A DNA stretch of 64,000 nt from CAYHPY01 sp964358485 (GTDB lineage Bacteria > Elusimicrobiota > Elusimicrobia > UBA1565 > UBA9628): contig CAYHPY010000002.1 in NCBI GenBank assembly GCA_964358485.1, positions 1 to 64,000 of the forward strand. Reading direction: 5' to 3'. Below the pieces are notes generated by a model. The model ran no database searches. It was not told the origin of the DNA and worked only from the letters and a program-made list of their open reading frames with translations. Positions within the stretch are counted from its first letter, which is position 1. Each line of letters starts with the position of its first letter. Position numbers and translations under genes: made by a program. Of this stretch, positions 20,624-27,320 are shown piece after piece.

Positions 20624-22246
20624 CTAGACGCTGGCCCTAAAAGGGTGATTAAGGCGGGCCATCGCTTTTTGAGCCGCCAGCACGCCGCGGTACTGCGCCT
20701 CTTCAAATAGCGAAAAGCCGCTGAGATCCGAGTGCGCCGGAAAAATGGCCCCCACTGGTTCGCACGCGCGCCGCCGCTCCGCCCCCCAAACGAATCCCGG
20801 CTCCGGGCGGACCATGCCGTGTCCCCAAACCATGACATCAATGCGGCGGACCTTTTTCTCAATCCCCGGATGCGCGCGCCCCAAGCTCGCCAGGACCCGG
20901 TCCCGCCATTGGGGCCAAGTCGTTTCCAAGGCCTTGCGCCGGGCGGCGGCCGGGTCCCCATGATCCAAGGGCAAATACCAAGTCCAAACATCCGAGCGGC
21001 GGCCCGTGGCCAAAGTCTGGTGGCCCGCCGAGACATAGCCCAAGGACTCGTCGCCGTGGATGACATTGTCCCAGGAGGGCGGGGCGCCCTCCCCGGAAGG
21101 CGGCTCGTCCACCGTGACATTAGCCACGACCCAGGGGGTATGCCGGAAGGATTTGGCAAGGGAGCGCTCGGCCAGGGCGGGGGCGATGCGTTCGGCCACG
21201 AATTGAGGGACGGCCAGGATGGCGGAACGGCAAAGATAACGAACGGAAGTTCCGGAAACGGGGTCAAGAGAAACAACGGAAACGCCTTCGGGAGAAGAAA
21301 CAACGGAAACGGCAAGGCGGGAAAGGAGCAAACGGCTTTCCATCATGGACGCAAGACGCCCCGCAATAAAATCATTTCCTTCCGGCCAGGTCAGGACCTG
21401 GCCGTTTTCACCCTCACCCCGGGAGGCGAAATAATGGATTCCGGCCCAGGCCGAAGTGTCGGCCAGCCGGGTGCCGAAGTCGTCGCGGCAGCAGTGGTCC
21501 AAATACCAGGCCAGGCGGGGGGAAGTCCAATCGTTGCGCCGAAGATACTCCGCCATGGAAATCTTGTCCAGGGCTAGAAGGTGGGGTGCTTGGGAGCAAA
21601 GGCCAAGGGGTATAACAAATCCCATTTTACCGTCGGCGCCCGGGCGCCGACGGTAAATGGCCATCTTCTCCTGAAATTGTTTATATTGCCTCAACTCCCC
21701 CTCAGACGCCCCTCCCTTCGGAAACAACCCCTCTTCCCAGCGTCCGTTTATAAAAATCCGTTCCTGCGGCGCGAAGCACACATAGCGCTCGTCATAAACG
21801 GGGCGCCCATTCGAATCCCGCCCGGTCTCGATCTTTAGTTCCCGGAATAGTTCGGAGACCGCCCGGGATTCGGGAGACGGGAAAGGAACATAATGAGCCC
21901 CCCACGGATAGGAGCCCAGGGGGCTTTTGCCCGAGCGCGAGTTGCCGCCCGCGGCGGCCTCCAGGTCCAGGATGACGAAGTCCTTGACCCCGGAGCGCAG
22001 GAGCTTCCAGCCGGCGGAGAGGCCGGAGATGCCGCCCCCGATGATAACGACTGTGGTCCGTTCGGTTTTAACGGGAGAGGGAAAGGAACTGGATTTTAGT
22101 AGATGGCCAAGTTTATGGGAGGCGCCGATGATCTCGCCGGAAATTTCACTGACGGAATCAAAAGAACGACGGCAAGAGGAAAAGGCAAGAAGGCCGGCTG
22201 CGCCGGCTAAAAACTGCCGGCGCGTCAGCGACTGATCTTGCTCCAT
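20624..22246 (-). CDS. Tat-exported FAD-dependent amine oxidase-like flavoprotein
   Basis: 540 aa. Begins MEQDQSLTRRQFLAGAAGLL with a twin-arginine signal and a Cys at 25 (FSSC) that could be lipidated. The FAD-binding Rossmann motif VVIIGGGISGLSAGW follows at about 65-80, with ILDLEAAAGGNSRSG as the ribose-binding strand; the C-terminal FAD motif region is GFSLFEEAQYRGVLAA. This is the amine oxidase/NAD(P)-binding_8 type. The start overlaps the aminopropyltransferase stop by 22 nt. Last gene of the DUF4178/DUF350 operon; a polyamine-related substrate is an inference from context. Confidence 0.85.
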   Translation of the reverse strand: MEQDQSLTRRQFLAGAAGLLAFSSCRRSFDSVSEISGEIIGASHKLGHLLKSSSFPSPVKTERTTVVIIGGGISGLSAGWKLLRSGVKDFVILDLEAAAGGNSRSGKSPLGSYPWGAHYVPFPSPESRAVSELFRELKIETGRDSNGRPVYDERYVCFAPQERIFINGRWEEGLFPKGGASEGELRQYKQFQEKMAIYRRRPGADGKMGFVIPLGLCSQAPHLLALDKISMAEYLRRNDWTSPRLAWYLDHCCRDDFGTRLADTSAWAGIHYFASRGEGENGQVLTWPEGNDFIAGRLASMMESRLLLSRLAVSVVSSPEGVSVVSLDPVSGTSVRYLCRSAILAVPQFVAERIAPALAERSLAKSFRHTPWVVANVTVDEPPSGEGAPPSWDNVIHGDESLGYVSAGHQTLATGRRSDVWTWYLPLDHGDPAAARRKALETTWPQWRDRVLASLGRAHPGIEKKVRRIDVMVWGHGMVRPEPGFVWGAERRRACEPVGAIFPAHSDLSGFSLFEEAQYRGVLAAQKAMARLNHPFRASV

Positions 22247-23721
22247 TCTTCCTGGTAATGCTGGACCAGGACCTGGGTGTTGAGGGCGTTGGGGGTCATG
22301 GCCAGGCGGCCCATGTCCGCGGGAAAGTCGAAGAGCGCCTTCATGGCGCCGGGCGTCAGGAATTTCAGGCCCTCGGGAAGGCGGGAGGGCGGCAGGTAGG
22401 GGGCGGTGACGGCCAACACATAGCCCCACTCGCCGAAGGAGGGGACATAGGCGTGGTAGGGGACCGAGCCGAAGCCCGCCGCGCGGACCGTGGCGTCGAT
22501 GGTCCAAAAGGATTTGCGGGCGAAGAGGGGGGAGGTGGATTGGATGACGGCCAGGCCTCCGGGGCGCAGGCGCGCGCGCAGGGCGCGGTAAAAGGCCGTG
22601 GTGTAGAGTTTGCCCAGGGAGAAGTTGCTGGGATCGGGGAAATCGACGATCGCGAAATCGAAGAGTTCGGAGCCGCTTTCCAGCCAGGTGAAGGCGTCGG
22701 CGTTGACCACCGTGACCCTGGGGTCCGAGAGGGCCCCGCCGTTGAGGCCCTTGAGGGTCGGGTGCCGGGTGAACAGGCCCGTCATCTCGGGGTCCAGGTC
22801 CACCAGCACGACGCGTTTGACCCGCGGGTCGCGCAGGACCTCGCGCGCGGCCAAGCCGTCGCCGCCGCCCAGGATCAGCACGCCGCGGACCTCCCGCAGG
22901 GACGAGAGTCCGGGGTGGACCAGGGCCTCGTGGTAGCGGTGCTCGTCGGAGGAGCTGAACTGGAGGTGCCCGTTGAGATAAAGGCGCAGGTCGTCGCGCC
23001 AGCGCGTCAGCACGATTCGTTGGTAGGGCGAGGAGCGCGATAGGATCACCGAATCCCCGTAATAGCCGTCCTCGGCGAAAGCCTGGATCTCCGAGGAGAG
23101 GGCCAGGCCGCCCAGGAGCGCGCCGGTGATGGCCAGGCAGAAGGCCCGAAGGCCGGTCCGGGCGGGAAGCTGGTCCCGGAAGATGCGCAGGGCCCACAAG
23201 GCGACCAAGGAATTGAGCAGGCCGAACAGGAAGGAGGTCCGCATCAGCCCCAGGCGCGGCATCAGGACCATCGGAAACAGCAAGGACGCGGCCAGGGCCC
23301 CGATGTAATCCAAGGCCAGGACCTGGGCCACCAGGTCCTTGAGCTCGATGCGGTCCTTGAGGACGCGGATGAGCAGGGGAATTTCCAATCCCACCAAGGT
23401 TCCCGTCGCCAGGACCAGGGAGTACAAGACCACCCGGAAGCCCTCGGCGTGGCTGAAGCTGGCAAATAGCAGCGCCGCCGAGAAGCCGCCGACCAGGCCC
23501 AGGACCGCCTCGATTTGGATGAAGCGCGCGATGAGGCCCTTGCCCACGAATTTGGAGAGATAGGAGCCGATCCCCATGGCGAAGAGATAGACCCCGATCA
23601 CCGTGGAGAACTGCAGGACGGTGTCTCCCAAAAGGTAGCTGGCCAAGGTCCCGGCCAGGAGCTCGTAGACGAGCCCGCAGGTGGCCAGGACGAAGACCGA
23701 GATGAAAAGGGCCTGATTCAC
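22225..23721 (-). CDS. Membrane-bound spermidine synthase-like aminopropyltransferase
   Basis: 498 aa. The first half (1-210) holds about six or seven transmembrane helices (ALFISVFVLATCGLVYELLAG, FSTVIGVYLFAMGIGSYL and others). The second half is a SpeE-type Rossmann methyltransferase fold: VRGVLILGGGDGLAAREVL (SAM/dcSAM loop), VVLVDLDPEM, VNADAFTWL and IVDFPDPSNFSLGKLYT, with the Asp residues that orient polyamines in SpeE. Fusions like this recur beside DUF350 and DUF4178 genes. GTG start, 6 nt after the DUF350 stop. The aminopropyl acceptor is not known. Confidence 0.88.
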   Translation of the reverse strand: MNQALFISVFVLATCGLVYELLAGTLASYLLGDTVLQFSTVIGVYLFAMGIGSYLSKFVGKGLIARFIQIEAVLGLVGGFSAALLFASFSHAEGFRVVLYSLVLATGTLVGLEIPLLIRVLKDRIELKDLVAQVLALDYIGALAASLLFPMVLMPRLGLMRTSFLFGLLNSLVALWALRIFRDQLPARTGLRAFCLAITGALLGGLALSSEIQAFAEDGYYGDSVILSRSSPYQRIVLTRWRDDLRLYLNGHLQFSSSDEHRYHEALVHPGLSSLREVRGVLILGGGDGLAAREVLRDPRVKRVVLVDLDPEMTGLFTRHPTLKGLNGGALSDPRVTVVNADAFTWLESGSELFDFAIVDFPDPSNFSLGKLYTTAFYRALRARLRPGGLAVIQSTSPLFARKSFWTIDATVRAAGFGSVPYHAYVPSFGEWGYVLAVTAPYLPPSRLPEGLKFLTPGAMKALFDFPADMGRLAMTPNALNTQVLVQHYQEEWSKISR

Positions 23722-23727
23722 GGGGCC

Positions 23728-23943
23728 TCAGCCCGCCAAGGAGGCCGCGATGATGATGCTGATCCCGATCGAGATCGAGCCCACCACGGTGGCCAGGGCC
23801 CGGTTCTGCTTGGCCACGAGCTCTTCCCAGAGGTTGTACGGGGTGAGCTTGTCCATGACGATAAAGGACCCCGCGAACACCGCCAGGCCGATTCCCGAGT
23901 AGACCACCGCCGCCAGCAGGTGCGCCGGATTAAGCAAGTTCAT
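23728..23943 (-). CDS. DUF350 (YjfL-like) membrane protein
   Basis: 71 aa with two transmembrane helices: LLAAVVYSGIGLAVFAGSFIVMD and a second after the KLTPYNLWEEL loop (ALATVVGSISIGISIIIAASLAG). The D-K-L-T-P-x-x-L loop and length match the DUF350 family. A strong Shine-Dalgarno (AAGGAGAG) precedes the ATG. It lies between the 49-aa protein and the aminopropyltransferase, its standard neighbour. Biochemical function is unknown. Confidence 0.88.
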   Translation of the reverse strand: MNLLNPAHLLAAVVYSGIGLAVFAGSFIVMDKLTPYNLWEELVAKQNRALATVVGSISIGISIIIAASLAG

Positions 23944-23961
23944 GTTCTCTCCTTGGTCGCG

Positions 23962-24111
23962 TCATTTTCCGCCCCAAAAACTTCCCGAACTTCTAAAAGA
24001 AGAGCGCCCTCCGCCCATGCCCCCGAGGTCCACGCTCATGTCCCAGCCCATGGCGTAGGACATGGCCAGAAAAACGGTCAGCGCGGCGCCGTAAATCTTG
24101 TACCAGCTCAT
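23962..24111 (-). CDS. Very small membrane protein with Gly/Ser-rich tail
   Basis: 49 aa: MSWYKIYGAALTVFLAMSYA forms a single N-terminal hydrophobic helix, followed by MGWDMSVDLGGMGGG and a Ser/Gly/Arg tail ending SGSFWGGK. The ATG lies 9 nt after the zinc-ribbon gene's stop, and the ORF fills the gap before DUF350, so it belongs to the operon. Similar tiny Gly-rich proteins are easily missed in DUF4178/DUF350 clusters. It may be a membrane adaptor; that is an inference. Confidence 0.65.
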   Translation of the reverse strand: MSWYKIYGAALTVFLAMSYAMGWDMSVDLGGMGGGRSSFRSSGSFWGGK

Positions 24112-24120
24112 GGGGTCTCT

Positions 24121-25161
24121 CTAGTCATCGTCACCGTCGTCATCGTCGCTTCCCGCCGCCCAAGGGTGATCGCTTTCCTGCCAGCGCTCCACCTCGAAGG
24201 TGCGGGAATTGAACCAGGACAAGAGCGGCGGGGCGGCTAAAAGGAGCATGAACCAGAAAAGGTTGGCGGTGTGGGCCTTGCCCCCGGTTAGGACCAGGGC
24301 CCCCAGATAGACCAGGACGAACGCCGCCACGAAAATTCCGAACCAGGTCGATGATTCGGCCCATTCCGCCGCGTACGGGTTGGGCTGGGCCGGGGCGACG
24401 CCGCGGCGCATCGGCGGATTTCCGGGAAGCTCGAAGGCGTCCCAGACTTCCCGGGGTTCCAGATAAACGCCCTGGGACCAAACCGAATCGGAACCGGAGC
24501 GGTCCTCGCAGAGGATGTGGGGCGGGGCCACGAAGTCCCGGGCCATGGCTTTTTCCCCGACCGCCACCTTCCAATTGAATTCCCCCAGGACGAAGGTGAC
24601 CACCGGCAGGGAGGTCTGAAAATGGGCGTAGATTTTTTTATCGTGGATGAGGGTCGGATTGGCCGCCAGGTCGGGATTGGGCCAATTGGCGCAATCCTCG
24701 GGCTGGGGCTCCGAATAAACCGTGGGGGAGGGGGCTTCCGGGCGCGGGGTTGCCGCGGGCGGCGGAGGGGGAATCGGGCCGCCTCCAATGGATTGAGGAG
24801 GCGGCACGCCCGCGCCAGAAACGCCGGGCGCGGGCAGGAGCGCGGAGCCCGGGGCGCCCAAAACTTGGTCCGTGCCCGCCAGGACGCGGAGCTTGGGGAC
24901 CTCTCCGGCGTCCAGCCAGAAGCCCAGGCAGGCCGTGCAGCGCTCGGTGGTGAGGCGGCCGCCGAATAAAGTCCCGGTCTCCATCGGCTGTCCGCATTTC
25001 GGGCAGACATACCGGGAACGCATGGCGTTTTCGAAAGTCAGCGGGATCGCGAGCTCTTCGGCGTCGTAAAAAACCCCGGAGCAGTTGGAGCAGGTCTCGA
25101 CGCGCAGGCCCCCCGGAAGGGGGACGGATTCGATGAGGCCCGAGCATTTGGGGCAGGTCAT
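24121..25161 (-). CDS. Double zinc-ribbon membrane protein of the DUF4178 cluster
   Basis: 346 aa. Two TFIIB-like zinc ribbons at the N-terminus: CPKC...CSNC (3-26) and CPKC...CTAC (about 52-78). A Pro/Gly linker (about 110-150) leads to a globular region with VTFVLGEFNWKVAVGEKAMARDFVAPPHIL and GVYLEPREVWDAFELPG, resembling C-terminal parts of DUF4178 proteins. Two transmembrane helices (FVAAFVLVYLGALVL and FWFMLLLAAPPLL) precede an acidic end (DDDDGDDD). The start overlaps the upstream stop (ATGA at 25158-25161); the frame opens earlier but MTCPKC is the natural N-terminus. Confidence 0.8.
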   Translation of the reverse strand: MTCPKCSGLIESVPLPGGLRVETCSNCSGVFYDAEELAIPLTFENAMRSRYVCPKCGQPMETGTLFGGRLTTERCTACLGFWLDAGEVPKLRVLAGTDQVLGAPGSALLPAPGVSGAGVPPPQSIGGGPIPPPPPAATPRPEAPSPTVYSEPQPEDCANWPNPDLAANPTLIHDKKIYAHFQTSLPVVTFVLGEFNWKVAVGEKAMARDFVAPPHILCEDRSGSDSVWSQGVYLEPREVWDAFELPGNPPMRRGVAPAQPNPYAAEWAESSTWFGIFVAAFVLVYLGALVLTGGKAHTANLFWFMLLLAAPPLLSWFNSRTFEVERWQESDHPWAAGSDDDDGDDD

Positions 25162-25532
25162 TGGGGAGGGTTGTTCACCGGGCCCAGAAAGGTCCAATGG
25201 CCGTTGAATTCCAGGAGCCAACGGAAGCCCTTGTAGGGGTTATAAAGGAGGTACTCGGACCACTCGTAGTCCACCCCGTAATAGCGGGTCCGGCGGCGCA
25301 TGAAGCCGATGGCCTCCCATTTCTCGCCCAGGAGCGTCCCGCGGGTTCCCAGCGGAATCAGCGGCTTGTGCAGGTATTTGGATTTGTAGCGCGAGAGGAT
25401 TTGGTGCCGCGGGTCCCGGGCGTCGATCACCGAGCCGCAGTGCTCGCAGGCGACGGTCTCCACGGCGCCCTGCGCCCGCAGGACCGTGGGAGCCCCGCAG
25501 CCCGGGCAATCGAAGGCGGCCGCGGTCACCAT
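25158..25532 (-). CDS. DUF4178-like protein with N-terminal zinc ribbon
   Basis: 124 aa. A zinc ribbon at 9-33 (CPGCG...CEHCG) leads to a beta-rich DUF4178-type body with LIPLGTRGTLLGEKWEAIGFMRRRTRYYGVDYEWSEYLLYNP segments and the family's GFRWLLEFNGHW ending. It overlaps the preceding gene by 7 nt and the next by 4 nt. Probably a cytosolic face component of the membrane complex made with DUF350; this is an inference from the conserved neighbourhood. Confidence 0.82.
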   Translation of the reverse strand: MVTAAAFDCPGCGAPTVLRAQGAVETVACEHCGSVIDARDPRHQILSRYKSKYLHKPLIPLGTRGTLLGEKWEAIGFMRRRTRYYGVDYEWSEYLLYNPYKGFRWLLEFNGHWTFLGPVNNPPQ

Positions 25533-26023
25533 CCGGGAATCTCCCGCAGGCCGGTGAAGGAGAAGGATTCGAACGGGGCGTATTCTCCCAGGAACAGGAG
25601 CGGCGGATTCTCGGAGTAGTCGATGGTGGCGAATTTTTGGCCGGGGCCCGAGAGATCGGCGAAAGAGTTCTTGGCCCCGAGGGCGACGCGGAAGGGAAGC
25701 TCCCCCTCGGCGGAATAATACTCCGCCTCCCGCAGGTCCCGGACCGTATAGCGCTCTCCTTGAAGCTCCACGGCCGCGCCCACCCGGAGCGCGTTTTTGG
25801 GGGGCAGGGGACCGGCGGGCTCGGTTTTGAAGTTGAAGGTGTAGGTTCCCTGCGCGTCGCCCACCCAGGCCGTCGTCTCATCGTCGAAGCGGGCGTGCCA
25901 TTCGTTCCAGAATCCCTGGGAGTAGCGGATTTGCAGGCGGCCGACCAAGGTGAAGCGCCGGCCCCGGTGCTTGCCCTCCGCGTAAAGCTGGAGGGGGGAG
26001 CCGTCGGCTTGGAGTTGCGCCAC
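25526..26023 (-). CDS. DUF4178 protein, N-terminal zinc-ribbon coding region lacks a usable start
   Basis: 165 aa from the GTG given. The body is typical DUF4178: GRRFTLVGRLQIRY..WNEWHARF, WVGDAQGTYTF, RVGAAVELQGERYTV, ending FATIDYSENPPLLFLGEYA. Upstream codons in the same frame (26140-26024) encode CPSCGAEIKFSS...VCSYCRSLLIRKDLDIESLGK, the normal N-terminus of this family, but no ATG/GTG/TTG precedes CPSC and TGA lies two codons before the first Cys (26146-26144). A promoter ends 5-7 nt from that point. Either the start codon or a base is lost or misassembled, or a shortened protein is made. Head of the seven-gene operon. Confidence 0.75.
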   Translation of the reverse strand: MAQLQADGSPLQLYAEGKHRGRRFTLVGRLQIRYSQGFWNEWHARFDDETTAWVGDAQGTYTFNFKTEPAGPLPPKNALRVGAAVELQGERYTVRDLREAEYYSAEGELPFRVALGAKNSFADLSGPGQKFATIDYSENPPLLFLGEYAPFESFSFTGLREIPGW

Positions 26024-26147
26024 TTTGCCCAGGCTTTCGATGTCGAGGTCCTTGCGGATCAGGAGGCTGCGGCAGTAGGAGCAGACGGTCAGCAGGGAGA
26101 TCGACGAGCTAAATTTGATCTCGGCGCCGCAGGAAGGACACCCTCAG

Positions 26148-26176
26148 ATTAAACTAGTCCCGCGGGGGGCTGTCAA
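26148..26176 (-). promoter_or_regulatory. Promoter of the DUF4178/DUF350/aminopropyltransferase operon
   Basis: Minus strand TTGACA (26176-26171), 17-nt spacer, TTTAAT (26153-26148). Predicted transcription start is near 26141, right where the zinc-ribbon coding sequence begins, so the first gene would be leaderless. Confidence 0.7.
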
Positions 26177-26234
26177 TGAAGTTCGGGGGGGAGCGGCCGG
26201 GTCCATCGGCCCGCCGGTTTTGTATTATGGTTCG

Positions 26235-27320
26235 ATGCGCTGCGGCCGCTGCGATCACGAGAATCCCGACACGGTCCTTTATTGCGGGATGTGCTGCGAC
26301 ACATGGGGCGCCGGGCGGAAAATCACCTGGCCTCTTCCAATTGTTCAAGGAATCGGGACGCCGGCGCCAGCAACGCCGGGCGCCGGCAGGCCCCTGGCCC
26401 CCGCCCCATCTCCGGCTCCGCCCGCCGCTCCAGCGGGGGGACCCGTTCCCCCGGAGATCAAGATCGTCGCCCAGGCGGGAAGGGATCTCTTCGGCAAGGG
26501 GCAGTGGGAGGCGGCCCTGAAGGCCTTCGACATCGCGGTGGCCGGGGCGCCGATGGTCGCCGAGTACTGGTACAACAAGGGACTGGTTCTCAATGAGTTG
26601 ACGCGCGACGACGAGGCCGCGGCTTGTTATGACAAGGCCCTGGAATTGAACCCGCGTCTGATGGCCGCCTGGCTCAATAAGGGCGCTCATCTCAGCCGGA
26701 AGGGGAAGTTGGAGGAGGCCGTTCGGTGCTTTGGCATGGCGCTCGGCCTTAATCCCGAGCAGGCTTTGGCCTGGTTCAACAAGGGAAAGTGCCTTCATGA
26801 CCTGGGGCGCTTCGAGGAAGCTCTGGCCGCCTACGAAAAAGCGGCCGCCCTGGATCCCAAAAGCGCGAACTATGCCAACAACAAGGGCTGCACCTTGATG
26901 TCGCTCAAGCGGCACGAGGAGGCCCTGGCCGCTTTCCGCCAAGCGGTCGCGGGCAATGCCCAGCACGCCTTCGGTTGGGGGAACATGGGCGACGCCTTGA
27001 ATTGTCTCAAGCGTCCCCAGGAGGCCCTGGCCTGTTTCGACAAGGCCTTGGCGATCAAGAAGTACGCCGCCGCCTGGTGCGGCAAGGGCGATAGCTATGG
27101 TCTTTTGGAGCAGTATCAGGAAGCGATCCTCCATTTTCAAAAGGCTCTCGAAAAATACGATAAATACCCGGAGGCCTGGTACGGGAAGGCTCTCGCCGAA
27201 GACAAGATGTTCATGACCGCGGAAGCCGCCGAATCCTACCGGAAGTTCCTGGCGCTCAATCCCGTGAAAATGGCCGCCGAGGTCGAGCTGGCCAAAAAAC
27301 GGCTGGAGGACCTCGCCTGA
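26235..27320 (+). CDS. Zinc-ribbon TPR protein
   Basis: 361 aa. The N-terminus MRCGRCDHENPDTVLYCGMCC is a CxxC...CxxC zinc ribbon, then a Pro/Ala linker (about 40-75), then eight or so TPR units (EYWYNKGLVLNELTRDDEAAACYDKALELNP and repeats) to the end. The frame opens 40 codons earlier, but the ribbon defines the start and a TATTAT -10 lies 7 nt before it. The stop overlaps the next, larger paralogue by 1 nt. A scaffold role is expected; partners unknown. Confidence 0.85.
   Translation: MRCGRCDHENPDTVLYCGMCCDTWGAGRKITWPLPIVQGIGTPAPATPGAGRPLAPAPSPAPPAAPAGGPVPPEIKIVAQAGRDLFGKGQWEAALKAFDIAVAGAPMVAEYWYNKGLVLNELTRDDEAAACYDKALELNPRLMAAWLNKGAHLSRKGKLEEAVRCFGMALGLNPEQALAWFNKGKCLHDLGRFEEALAAYEKAAALDPKSANYANNKGCTLMSLKRHEEALAAFRQAVAGNAQHAFGWGNMGDALNCLKRPQEALACFDKALAIKKYAAAWCGKGDSYGLLEQYQEAILHFQKALEKYDKYPEAWYGKALAEDKMFMTAEAAESYRKFLALNPVKMAAEVELAKKRLEDLA

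Noticed and set aside
20406..20627. 73-codon plus-strand frame around the 26-bp palindrome
   Set aside because: No start signal, crosses the palindrome, no recognisable domain.
26115..26234. N-terminal extension of the zinc-ribbon TPR protein
   Set aside because: Overlaps the divergent promoter and the DUF4178 zinc-ribbon codons; the natural start is the ATG before CGRC at 26235.
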